From: Flavobacteriia bacterium
Lineage (GTDB): Bacteria > Bacteroidota > Bacteroidia > Flavobacteriales_D > Crocinitomicaceae
Reading direction: 5' to 3'
Assembly (NCBI GenBank): GCA_947490145.1
Contig: CANLGD010000005.1
Coordinates: forward strand, 17,581-81,580
DNA length: 64,000 nucleotides
Each line of letters begins with the position of its first letter. The stretch's first letter is position 1. The notes beneath the pieces were generated by a model. That model saw only the letters and a program-made list of their open reading frames with translations. It did no database searches and was not told the origin of the DNA. The position numbers were made by a program, and so were the translations under genes. Positions 20,040-28,933 of this stretch are shown here, piece by piece.

Positions 20040-21266
20040 TTAATTCTTTAAAAGAATTTCTTTTGCCATTAACATTGGTACACTCATGTATTTTTTTTCC
20101 ATATAAGAAATGATTTTTTCCAAGACTTCTCTAGAATCATCGTTTAATCCTTGCATTTCATTTTTAAAAACATGATTCAACGCCGTTGATTTTATATCTT
20201 TTACCATCATTGGAACTTCACGCATTGCAATTTCAACTTTTCTCAATCGATGAAGTTGTTGAAATTCAAACAATGCTTCGGACAAAATATCGCTTACGTG
20301 AGAAATTTCTTTTGACCGTTCTTTTAAATTTTGATCTGAAATTTTTTGCAAATGATCAACAGAAATATGAACTAAATTGTGAGAATCTACGATTGTTTTG
20401 TCTAAATCATTAGGAATTGCAATGTCGATTACCACTTTTTTAGAAGTTTCATTTTGCAATAATTGCTCATAAATTTCATGTGTAATTACATGATTTTCAG
20501 CTCCAGTACACGTAATTATAATGTCAAAACCTTTGTTGAATTTTTTCAATTCTGTTAAAGGAAAAGCATTTCCGTGTAAATCTTTCGCAAGTGATTCAGC
20601 TTTTGATAAAGTTCTATTGAAAACGGTAAAATTTTTGTATCCATGTTTTCTCAAAAACCTTCCCATATTGGTATTTGTTGTTCCAGCACCAACGATTAAA
20701 ACTCTTGCGTCAAGAGCAATATCCATTTCTCGAAGCGTATGATATGCCAATGCAACAACCGAAACAGGTTTTGTTGCAATACTTGTTTCAGTATAAACGC
20801 GTTTTGCAGTTTCAACAGTGTGACGCATAACTAAACGGATGAAATCACCAGTTAAACCAAGTTTTTTTGATAATTCAAACGCATTTCTAACTTGAGTGAT
20901 AATTTCTCTTTCTCCAACAATCATAGAATCGATTGATGACGCAACTTGTAAAATATGCTCAATTGCTAAAATACCTGTAAAAACTTGTGAAGCTTCTACA
21001 AGACTTTCTACTTCGGCTAAACTAAAATTTGGATAAAGTTTTTGAAAGAAATTTGTTAAAAATCCTGTTGTTAAACCCTGATCAGAACAAAATAAATACT
21101 CAACACGATTACATGTTGACAAGAACATTAATTCAGAAAGTTGCATTTCATTTTTCAAGATATTTAACCTATCAAATTGATTATCAGTTTCAATGTGTAG
21201 TTTTCCTACTTCAGAAACTTCTAAATTACGGTGTGTAAAAGCAATTATATGAAAAGAATTCAACAT
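20040..21266 (-). CDS. hemA: Glutamyl-tRNA reductase
   Basis: STCNRVEYL, VASSIDSMIVGEREIITQVRNAFE, RVLIVGAGTTNTNMGRFLRKHG; start at MLNSFHIIAFTHRNLEV. Confidence 0.92.
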   Translation of the reverse strand: MLNSFHIIAFTHRNLEVSEVGKLHIETDNQFDRLNILKNEMQLSELMFLSTCNRVEYLFCSDQGLTTGFLTNFFQKLYPNFSLAEVESLVEASQVFTGILAIEHILQVASSIDSMIVGEREIITQVRNAFELSKKLGLTGDFIRLVMRHTVETAKRVYTETSIATKPVSVVALAYHTLREMDIALDARVLIVGAGTTNTNMGRFLRKHGYKNFTVFNRTLSKAESLAKDLHGNAFPLTELKKFNKGFDIIITCTGAENHVITHEIYEQLLQNETSKKVVIDIAIPNDLDKTIVDSHNLVHISVDHLQKISDQNLKERSKEISHVSDILSEALFEFQQLHRLRKVEIAMREVPMMVKDIKSTALNHVFKNEMQGLNDDSREVLEKIISYMEKKYMSVPMLMAKEILLKN

Positions 21267-21350
21267 TTTTTTAAAATACTTATGCAAAAGTGCACATATT
21301 CTGCAGCTTCATTGTCATAGAATTGTCAAAAAAAGTAATTTAGAATCCAT

Positions 21351-21680
21351 TTAAATAAGCACTTCCGCTTGCTGGTTGCAAATTACTTCATAATTACAGA
21401 TAGAAGTCAATTCTTCCAAAAATACTTTCCGAATTTTTGTGATAGAATAATATTTTCGTTGAGGCCCAGATTGAGATTCCTCCCATCTGCAGGATAATAA
21501 TTCAATGTTTTTAAAACGAGTTAACAATGGATATGGTGTTCCTTCCACCAACATTAACTCTGCTACATTTAATTTAATAAGAAATTCAAAGACATATGCT
21601 TCATGCTGAGCTAAAATCGATAAGATACAATATTCTAGAATGCTCTTGCGCAGGAGGACTCGTGTATCTTCTTTACTCAT
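21351..21680 (-). CDS. PadR-family transcriptional regulator
   Basis: EYCILSILAQHEAYVFEFLIKL...LVEGTPYPLLTRFKNIELLSCRWEESQSGPQRKYYSIT is the PadR winged-helix pattern. Confidence 0.8.
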   Translation of the reverse strand: MSKEDTRVLLRKSILEYCILSILAQHEAYVFEFLIKLNVAELMLVEGTPYPLLTRFKNIELLSCRWEESQSGPQRKYYSITKIRKVFLEELTSICNYEVICNQQAEVLI

Positions 21681-21917
21681 ATTATTTTATTCTAAGATTG
21701 CACAGATATTTCATTTACATTGCAGTAGGTAATACATCGAGCATAATATATAAAATTTTAATAATTCATTTTAGCTAATAAATTGATTATCAATTTTCTT
21801 TGAAAATATTTATAATTATTTAAACCTTCATATTTAAAAACTTTTCCCTGATAAATAACTCAATTTAATTTAACTCTTCACAATTATTAGTACTTTCGCG
21901 TAAATTCAATTTTTAAG

Positions 21918-22802
21918 ATGAAATTTGGTGCAATAGATATCGGTACAAATGCCGCTCGACTTTTAGTTGGGGAAGTGACGAAAGAAGGCGACCATTCTTT
22001 TGTGAAAAAAATATCTTACACACGAATTCCATTAAGACTTGGTGAAGAGGTTTTTGATAGAGGAATTATTTCCGAAAAAAAAACTGAAAATTTTGTTAAA
22101 ACGATCGAAGCTTTTAAATTAATTGCTGAAATATTTGAAGTGAAAAAAATTCGTGCTTGTGCCACTTCAGCAATGCGTGAAGCAAAAAATAAGGAGGAAG
22201 TAATTGAAAAAATACAAGAAAAAACAGGAATAGAAATCGAAATAATTTCGGGTGATGAAGAAGCAAGACTAATATTTGGAACATTTTTTCTCCTAGATTT
22301 TGATAAAGCATCCTCTTTTCTCGTAATTGATGTTGGTGGCGGAAGCACCGAAATAAGTGTTTTTGAAGGTGGTAAAAAAGTTGCTGCAAAATCATTTGAA
22401 TTAGGAACAATTCGTTTATTGAAAGAAAAAACAGATAAGAAAATCTGGAAAGAACTAAATTGTTGGATTGAAGAAAATGTTGATTTAACAACAATTCACC
22501 AAGTTTATGCAACAGGGGGAAATATCAATAAGATTCATAAAATTCTTGGAGCCCAGCAATCTGAAATGATTTCTCTCCGAAAAATGCACAAGTTAGAAGA
22601 AGAATTGGCGGCTTTAAGTATCGAAGAAAGAATCGACAAATTTCAATTGAAACCTGATCGTGCAGATGTAATTTTACCTGCAATTCAAATTTTTACCTTC
22701 ATTTTAAAGAAAATTAAAACACAAAATTTCTTTGTTCCAAAAATTGGACTTTCTGATGGAATGATTTACGATTTGTATTTAGACGAACAAAAAAATCTGT
22801 AA
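21918..22802 (+). CDS. Ppx/GppA-family phosphatase (exopolyphosphatase-like)
   Basis: MKFGAIDIGTNAARLLVGEV, ACATSAMREAKN, FLVIDVGGGSTEISVF, VYATGGNINKI. Confidence 0.88.
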   Translation: MKFGAIDIGTNAARLLVGEVTKEGDHSFVKKISYTRIPLRLGEEVFDRGIISEKKTENFVKTIEAFKLIAEIFEVKKIRACATSAMREAKNKEEVIEKIQEKTGIEIEIISGDEEARLIFGTFFLLDFDKASSFLVIDVGGGSTEISVFEGGKKVAAKSFELGTIRLLKEKTDKKIWKELNCWIEENVDLTTIHQVYATGGNINKIHKILGAQQSEMISLRKMHKLEEELAALSIEERIDKFQLKPDRADVILPAIQIFTFILKKIKTQNFFVPKIGLSDGMIYDLYLDEQKNL

Positions 22803-22813
22803 ATCTAAAAATC

Positions 22814-24448
22814 ATGAAGAATACATTTATTTCTTTGGATTTATTGCAAACTTTTTTGTTTGAAAATTCTTCGAAAAAAGATGATTCAATTTCTTTTTTA
22901 ATTGAGAAAAATCAACTTTCAGAAAAAATAAATTTTAGCTATTCAGGAGGTGAAAAATTAAAAATTAATGATCGCGAACTTGAATTAAGTGAAGTTCAAA
23001 ATTTTGTTTCTTTAATTTCTAGTGAGCAAAATCTTGTTTTTTTGCAATGGATTAAAAATTCTAAAAATTTAGAAAAATTATTGCTTTCAGAAAATAAATT
23101 GCAGTATTCAGCAAATGATTTTTTGGTAAAAAACTACAAAGATCATTTTTTGTTAAAGTCGTTTCAACATTTTATTTCCCCTTTTTTACTAGAGAAATTA
23201 ATGCCTAAATTGGAAAACAAGGATTTAGAAAATTTAGAAAAAATTTCCACTTTTATCTCAATTTTAAATTCAGATGCTTCATTAATTATTCAAAATAAAA
23301 TCAATACAATCTTTAAAAATGATTGGAACTATATTGAAGAAAAACTTATTCAAATTAAGAATGAAAAAGCATTAATTTTAGAAATTGGCAAATATTTTTC
23401 AGAAAAAAAAATCTTCATTTTAAATCATTTTAATAAAGAATTTTACCATTCAAAAGTTGAATTAATCGAACAAGGAACTGCATTATTTAAGCATAAATTC
23501 TCCAGCAATCGCATTGTTTTTTGGATTATTAGTCAATTAAATTTACTCAATTTAAACGGAGAACATAAAACTCATTTAAAGGAAATTCAAGAATCTATAA
23601 AAAACGGAGAAGCTAAGTACTTTAAATATCAACCAAAAATCAGCAGTTCTTGGACATTATTAAACAAAATAATTTTTCCAATTTTAGCTGTTTCATTTGG
23701 TGTTTTAATTTATTTTATCTTTACGTGGAAAGAAAAAGAAGCGAAATTAAGTGACAATTCATCATTCAAAAATTTCAGTATTAATGAACGTAAATTAATG
23801 GATTCTTTGATCCAAAGTATGGATCCTAAAACTGAATCTGATGAAGTAATATTAGATCAAAGAAATGCATATTTACACCTTGCTCCAGTTGAAATTATTT
23901 TAAAAAGCAGAACTCCATTCAAAAATCCTATTATTGAAAATTTCATTCAAAATAATTTAAAAGCACAAGAATTAATCATTCAGGGAAATGTTGATTCCTG
24001 CGAAATTTATTCGGATAATGAAATAAAAAGATTAAAATTTCATGATTTTAAATCTGTAAATCAAAGTAATGGAGATAAAAATTTGTTTCTTAAAAATGAA
24101 TCAACGTATCAAATCACTTGCTTACTTTTTGAAAATAAAATAACCGTAATCCCTTACATTTATATTTTATTGCCAAATCAAGAAGTGAATTTTAAAGCAA
24201 ATACTGGACAATATTTTGTTTTTCTTCCAGGAAGTAATTTCGGAGAAATCCATTTGAATGAACCAGAAAAAAAACTATCAAATTACAAACATCATTTCTG
24301 TTTTACAGACGAAAATTTTGACAATCAACTTTTAACCTCTTATAAAATTAAATCGATGAGTAGAAACATAAAATTGCTTTTTAACGAAAATAGTTCAAAA
24401 CAATTTTATTTTGTTGATTTAAATGTAGCTTTGGAAGAAGTGGAGTAG
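22814..24448 (+). CDS. Hypothetical protein with a central TM segment
   Basis: 544 aa continuous ORF directly downstream of the Ppx/GppA gene; TM-like LNKIIFPILAVSFGVLIYFIFTW; no recognised family. Confidence 0.65.
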   Translation: MKNTFISLDLLQTFLFENSSKKDDSISFLIEKNQLSEKINFSYSGGEKLKINDRELELSEVQNFVSLISSEQNLVFLQWIKNSKNLEKLLLSENKLQYSANDFLVKNYKDHFLLKSFQHFISPFLLEKLMPKLENKDLENLEKISTFISILNSDASLIIQNKINTIFKNDWNYIEEKLIQIKNEKALILEIGKYFSEKKIFILNHFNKEFYHSKVELIEQGTALFKHKFSSNRIVFWIISQLNLLNLNGEHKTHLKEIQESIKNGEAKYFKYQPKISSSWTLLNKIIFPILAVSFGVLIYFIFTWKEKEAKLSDNSSFKNFSINERKLMDSLIQSMDPKTESDEVILDQRNAYLHLAPVEIILKSRTPFKNPIIENFIQNNLKAQELIIQGNVDSCEIYSDNEIKRLKFHDFKSVNQSNGDKNLFLKNESTYQITCLLFENKITVIPYIYILLPNQEVNFKANTGQYFVFLPGSNFGEIHLNEPEKKLSNYKHHFCFTDENFDNQLLTSYKIKSMSRNIKLLFNENSSKQFYFVDLNVALEEVE

Positions 24449-24515
24449 TTTTTTAAAAGAGGAGATTTGTAAAGTAAAAATGATAACTTTGAGAAAAGTA
24501 AAAAATAGAAAAGTC

Positions 24516-24917
24516 ATGAAAAGGATATTATTGCTATTGTTTTTATTCATTTATTTATTTTTTCATTCACAAAATAATGAAATTCCAACTAAGAAAGATT
24601 TACTTTTAGTAACTGAAAATACTTGTCTTTACGGAACTAATTTGGCGTTGAGCGATTTTAAAAAAGGAATTTATAATTCATTTTCATATGGTTTATTAAT
24701 TGAAATGTCACCAAAATTAGACATTGGTTTAAATGAATTTTATAAAGACTATATGTTTAAAAAGTACAGAATAAACATGCAACATAAAGGTTGTGAAGTT
24801 GGCTATGCTGAGCAGTGTTACGCTGAAACAATGAATAAATTAATTCTCGAAAAATTTGGTTCAAAAGTTTTTAAAAGAGGTAAAAAAACAGCAAAAAAAT
24901 ATTTAAAAGAAAAATAG
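24516..24917 (+). CDS. Small secreted hypothetical protein
   Basis: MKRILLLLFLFIYLFFHSQNNE signal peptide and three cysteines in the mature region. Confidence 0.55.
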   Translation: MKRILLLLFLFIYLFFHSQNNEIPTKKDLLLVTENTCLYGTNLALSDFKKGIYNSFSYGLLIEMSPKLDIGLNEFYKDYMFKKYRINMQHKGCEVGYAEQCYAETMNKLILEKFGSKVFKRGKKTAKKYLKEK

Positions 24918-25056
24918 CCCAAATAAATTAATGTAATAGATATTTCGTTGTTAACAATTCTAGAAAACAATTAAAAAGTTTTTCTAAAATTAGGCTTTAA
25001 ATCAATCCTTTTTCAATTGATTTTCTTTTTCTACCTATGTTTTGATAATAATTTAG

Positions 25057-25064
25057 TAATTTTG
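25057..25064 (+). promoter_or_regulatory. Bacteroidota -7 promoter motif upstream of hpt
   Basis: TAATTTTG matches TAnnTTTG 18 bp before the probable TTG start. Confidence 0.45.
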
Positions 25065-25082
25065 CACATTAAAATACAAGTT

Positions 25083-25616
25083 TTGGTAAAGATACACGAT
25101 AAAACATTTGATATTTTTCTTACAGCTCAAGAAATTCAAAACAAAGTAAAACTTATTGCTGCTGAAATTAATTCAAAATATGTTGGTACAGATTTGATTT
25201 TCATTGCTGTACTGAACGGTTCATTCATGTTTGCTAGTGATTTAATGAAAGGCATTTCTATTCCTTGCGCAATATCATTTGTAAAAGTTAGTTCATACAA
25301 AGGTTCAAATTCAACTGGTAGAGTGGATGAATTGATAGGATTAAACACTGATATTGAAGGAAAACACGTTATCATTTTAGAAGATATTGTAGATACTGGA
25401 ATCACGATGAATAAAATTTATTCATATTTAACTGCTTTTAGTCCTGCATCTTTAAAAATAGGATCATTATTATTCAAACCAGACGCTTTCTCCGGAAAAC
25501 ATGCACCAGATTTTGTTGGATTTTCTATTCCAAACGATTTTGTTGTTGGTTATGGTTTAGATTACAACGAACACGGAAGAAATTTAGAAGCAATTTATAA
25601 ATTAATTGAAGAATAA
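25083..25616 (+). CDS. hpt: Hypoxanthine phosphoribosyltransferase
   Basis: FIAVLNGSFMFASDLM, VSSYKG, VIILEDIVDTGITMNKI; probable TTG start at 25083. Confidence 0.9.
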   Translation: MVKIHDKTFDIFLTAQEIQNKVKLIAAEINSKYVGTDLIFIAVLNGSFMFASDLMKGISIPCAISFVKVSSYKGSNSTGRVDELIGLNTDIEGKHVIILEDIVDTGITMNKIYSYLTAFSPASLKIGSLLFKPDAFSGKHAPDFVGFSIPNDFVVGYGLDYNEHGRNLEAIYKLIEE

Positions 25617-25617
25617 G

Positions 25618-26193
25618 ATGTTGAATATCGTTTTATTTGGCCCTCCAGGAGCTGGAAAAGGAACTCAATCTGAGCGTTTAATCCAAAAATATGGATTAAC
25701 ACATTTGTCAACAGGTGATATTTTTAGAGCTAATATCAAAGGTGAAACTGATCTTGGTGTTTTAGCTAAAAGTTTCATGGATCAAGGATCTTTAGTGCCT
25801 GATGATGTGACAATCAATATGTTAAAAAATGAAGTTCTGAAACAAGAAAACCCTAAAGGATTTATTTTTGATGGCTTTCCCAGAACTAATGCACAAGCAA
25901 AAGCTTTAGATGAGTTTTTAGAAACTCAAAATACAACAATTGCTCTAATGTTAGCTTTGGACGTTGAAGAAAATGAATTGAAAGAGCGTTTATTGAAGAG
26001 AGCTGAATTTAGTGGACGACCAGATGATGCCAATCCGAAAATTATTCAGCACAGAATAAACGTATATCTTAAAGAAACAATGCCTGTTAAATCCTATTAC
26101 GAAAATCAGAACAAATTTATTTCAATAAATGGTTTAGGCTCCGTGGATGATATTTCAGAAAAATTATTTGAAGCTTTAGACAACATAAAATAG
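25618..26193 (+). CDS. adk: Adenylate kinase
   Basis: NIVLFGPPGAGKGTQSERL, HLSTGDIFRANIK, GFIFDGFPRTNAQAKAL; short-lid form. Confidence 0.94.
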   Translation: MLNIVLFGPPGAGKGTQSERLIQKYGLTHLSTGDIFRANIKGETDLGVLAKSFMDQGSLVPDDVTINMLKNEVLKQENPKGFIFDGFPRTNAQAKALDEFLETQNTTIALMLALDVEENELKERLLKRAEFSGRPDDANPKIIQHRINVYLKETMPVKSYYENQNKFISINGLGSVDDISEKLFEALDNIK

Positions 26194-26220
26194 ACTTTAG
26201 AAAGTTGAAAAAAGACTAAG

Positions 26221-26300
26221 AGAGTCAGAAGTCAGGACTTTAATTATCTTAAAAACATCAAATTATTATTAAAATCGATTAAGTCTTGCCTTTTGAGTCT
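26221..26300. repeat. Imperfect palindrome in the adk-obgE spacer
   Basis: AGAGTCAGAAGTCAGGACTT (26221-26240) versus reverse complement of AAGTCTTGCCTTTTGAGTCT (26281-26300), 16/20 identical. Confidence 0.5.
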
Positions 26301-26322
26301 AAAAATCTAAAAATCTAAAAAA

Positions 26323-27312
26323 ATGGCTTCTGATAACTTTGTAGATTACGTAAAAATTCATGGAACTTCTGGAAACGGTGGTGGAGGATCTACGCATTAT
26401 AGACGTGAAAAATACATTCCAATGGGTGGTCCAGATGGTGGAGATGGTGGTCGTGGTGGTCACGTAATCTTGCGCGGAAACACGCAACTTTGGACACTTT
26501 TGCATTTGAAATTTCAAAAACATGTAAAAGCTGGTCATGGAGCACACGGTTCTGGAAACATGAAAACGGGTTCACAAGGAACAGACAAATACATTGAAGT
26601 TCCTATCGGAACTATAGCTCGCGATGCCGAAACAAATGAATTTTTATTTGAAATTTCTTCGGATGGTGAAGAAAAAATATTGGTTCAAGGAGGACGAGGA
26701 GGAATGGGAAATAATCATTTCAAATCATCCATAAATCGTTCGCCATCTTATTCTCAACCGGGAGAAGAAGGAAGAGAAGGTTGGAAAATATTAGAATTAA
26801 AAGTCCTTGCAGATGTGGGTCTGGTTGGTTTTCCGAATGCAGGAAAAAGTACTTTACTTTCAGTTTTATCGGATGCAAAACCTGAAATTGGAAATTACGC
26901 TTTTACAACCTTAAGACCAAATTTGGGAATTGTAAAATACCGAGATTTCCGTTCTTTTGTAATGGCCGATATTCCTGGAATTATCGAAGGAGCATCTGAA
27001 GGAAAAGGAATTGGTTTGCGTTTTTTAAGACATATTGAACGAAATTCATTACTTTTATTTATGATTTCCGCCGATTCTGACGACATCAATAAAGAATATG
27101 AGATTTTATTGAATGAATTAAAACAATACAATCCTGAATTGTTGCACAAAGATCGAATTTTAGCAATCACAAAATCTGATATGCTGGACGATATTTTGAA
27201 GCAGCAAATTGAAGTAGATTTACCAAAAATTCCGTATTTATTTATTTCCTCCTTAGCTCAACAGGGTTTAAACGAATTGAAAGATTTGATTTGGAAAGAA
27301 TTGAATCCATAA
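26323..27312 (+). CDS. obgE: Obg family GTPase
   Basis: [68 protein letters not shown]. Confidence 0.95.
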   Translation: MASDNFVDYVKIHGTSGNGGGGSTHYRREKYIPMGGPDGGDGGRGGHVILRGNTQLWTLLHLKFQKHVKAGHGAHGSGNMKTGSQGTDKYIEVPIGTIARDAETNEFLFEISSDGEEKILVQGGRGGMGNNHFKSSINRSPSYSQPGEEGREGWKILELKVLADVGLVGFPNAGKSTLLSVLSDAKPEIGNYAFTTLRPNLGIVKYRDFRSFVMADIPGIIEGASEGKGIGLRFLRHIERNSLLLFMISADSDDINKEYEILLNELKQYNPELLHKDRILAITKSDMLDDILKQQIEVDLPKIPYLFISSLAQQGLNELKDLIWKELNP

Positions 27313-27318
27313 ATTAAT

Positions 27319-27445
27319 GATTACAGATTACAAATTATCTGCGGAGCTGCCTTTGGCGGCGGCAGATTACAGATTGCTTCGCTTTCAAAATAATTTTATT
27401 CAAAGCGAAGCAATCTGTAATTTGTAATCTCCCAATCTGTAATTA
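27319..27445. repeat. Solo palindromic GATTGCTTCGCT element
   Basis: TTACAGATTGCTTCGCTTT (27367-27385) and AAAGCGAAGCAATCTGTAA (27402-27420), a perfect 19-bp inverted repeat, with flanking ATTACAGATTACAAATT words. Confidence 0.8.
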
Positions 27446-27446
27446 C

Positions 27447-28373
27447 ATGAAAACCAAAGAAAGTCATACTATAATTGTTAAAAAAATCGCTCAAGATTTA
27501 GGGTTTTTGCATTGTGGTATTTCAAAAAGTGGATTTTTAGAAGATGAAGCTAAAAGATTAGAAAATTGGCTGAAAAACGGCTTTCATGGCAAAATGCATT
27601 ACATGGAAAATTATTTTGACAAACGTTTAAACACCGCTTTATTAGTTGAAGATTCTAAGTCAGTCGTGTCTTTGTTGTTGAATTATTATCCTACTGAATT
27701 TCAAAATGAAGATTTGCCAAAAATTTCTAAATATGCTTATGGAAATGATTACCACGAAGTCATAAGAGGAAAATTAAATCAATTTTTGGATCAAATAAAA
27801 TTGCAAATTGGAGAAGTTCATGGTCGAGTTTTTGTTGATTCTGCTCCAGTGATGGATAAAGTTTGGGCGAAAAAGGCTGGTTTAGGATGGATTGGGAAAA
27901 ATGGAAACCTAATCAATCCAAAAAACGGATCTTTTTTCTTTATTGCAGAATTAATAATCGATTTGGATTTAGAAGTTGATTCAGCAATAAAAGATTATTG
28001 CGGTACTTGTACGAAATGCATTGATGCTTGTCCAACAGATGCTTTAAGTACACCATACATTGTCAATGGATCTAAATGCATTTCTTACCTGACAATTGAA
28101 TTAAAAGATGAAATTATTCCATCTGGTTTTGAACAAAAAATGAATAATTGGGCTTTCGGCTGCGATATCTGCCAAGACGTCTGTCCTTGGAATCGATTTT
28201 CAAAACCTCATTCTGAAGAAGAATTTACCTTAAATAAAAATTTAATTAACCTTTCTAAAAGCGATTGGCTAGATATGGAAAAACATACCTTTTCTATTCT
28301 AGCAAAAAATAGTCCAATTAAACGAACAAAATTGAAAGGTATGAAAAGAAATATTTTGTCTTTGTCTAATTAA
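27447..28373 (+). CDS. queG: Epoxyqueuosine reductase
   Basis: GHIGK-type [29 protein letters not shown] and [15 protein letters not shown] 4Fe-4S motifs. Confidence 0.92.
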   Translation: MKTKESHTIIVKKIAQDLGFLHCGISKSGFLEDEAKRLENWLKNGFHGKMHYMENYFDKRLNTALLVEDSKSVVSLLLNYYPTEFQNEDLPKISKYAYGNDYHEVIRGKLNQFLDQIKLQIGEVHGRVFVDSAPVMDKVWAKKAGLGWIGKNGNLINPKNGSFFFIAELIIDLDLEVDSAIKDYCGTCTKCIDACPTDALSTPYIVNGSKCISYLTIELKDEIIPSGFEQKMNNWAFGCDICQDVCPWNRFSKPHSEEEFTLNKNLINLSKSDWLDMEKHTFSILAKNSPIKRTKLKGMKRNILSLSN

Positions 28374-28492
28374 TTTCAATTGAAATAAAGATTTAATTTT
28401 GTCTCACGTAAACTTTTGAATAGGAATAAGTTTTATATTAACTCAATAATTCTTAATTTTACACATCTTTCTAAGATATAAAGTTTAGTACA

Positions 28493-28786
28493 ATGAGAAT
28501 AAGCGAAGAAACAGTAAATCATATTGCGCATTTAGCACGTTTAAAATTTGACGGTGACGAAGTGAAATCCATTCAAATAGATTTGGAAAACATGATTTCT
28601 TTTATGGGAAAATTAAATGAATTAGAAACTTCAGATCTTGAACCACTTCTTTTTATGTCAGACGAAGTAAATGTTCTAAGAGAAGATATTGCTGTTGAAA
28701 CTATTAGTGCCAAAGAAGCCTTAAAAAATGCCCCTAAAAAAGATTCAGATTATTTTAGAATCCCAAAAGTTCTGGATAAAAAGTAA
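28493..28786 (+). CDS. gatC: Asp/Glu-tRNA amidotransferase subunit C
   Basis: ISEETVNHIAHLARLKFDGDEVKSIQIDLENMISFMGKLNELETSDLEPL, ending DSDYFRIPKVLDKK. Confidence 0.92.
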   Translation: MRISEETVNHIAHLARLKFDGDEVKSIQIDLENMISFMGKLNELETSDLEPLLFMSDEVNVLREDIAVETISAKEALKNAPKKDSDYFRIPKVLDKK

Positions 28787-28837
28787 AATGTATTTTTACT
28801 TTTATTGAAATACTGATATTATTCTTTATAAAAATAC

Positions 28838-28917
28838 TCGCTCCCTAGCCCTGATTGCAGTATTAACTCCTGTTGTCATTTAACTGCAAAATACTGGAGT
28901 GGAAAGCAGGAAAAAGC
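28838..28917. repeat. Structured intergenic element of the CTCGCTCCCTAGCCCTGATTGCAG...GGAAAGCAGGAAAAAGCGC type
   Basis: Conserved-looking ends enclosing an inverted repeat CAGTATT (28858-28864) / AATACTG (28890-28896); sits between gatC and paaZ. Confidence 0.5.
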
Positions 28918-28933
28918 GCCTAAATAAATTATA

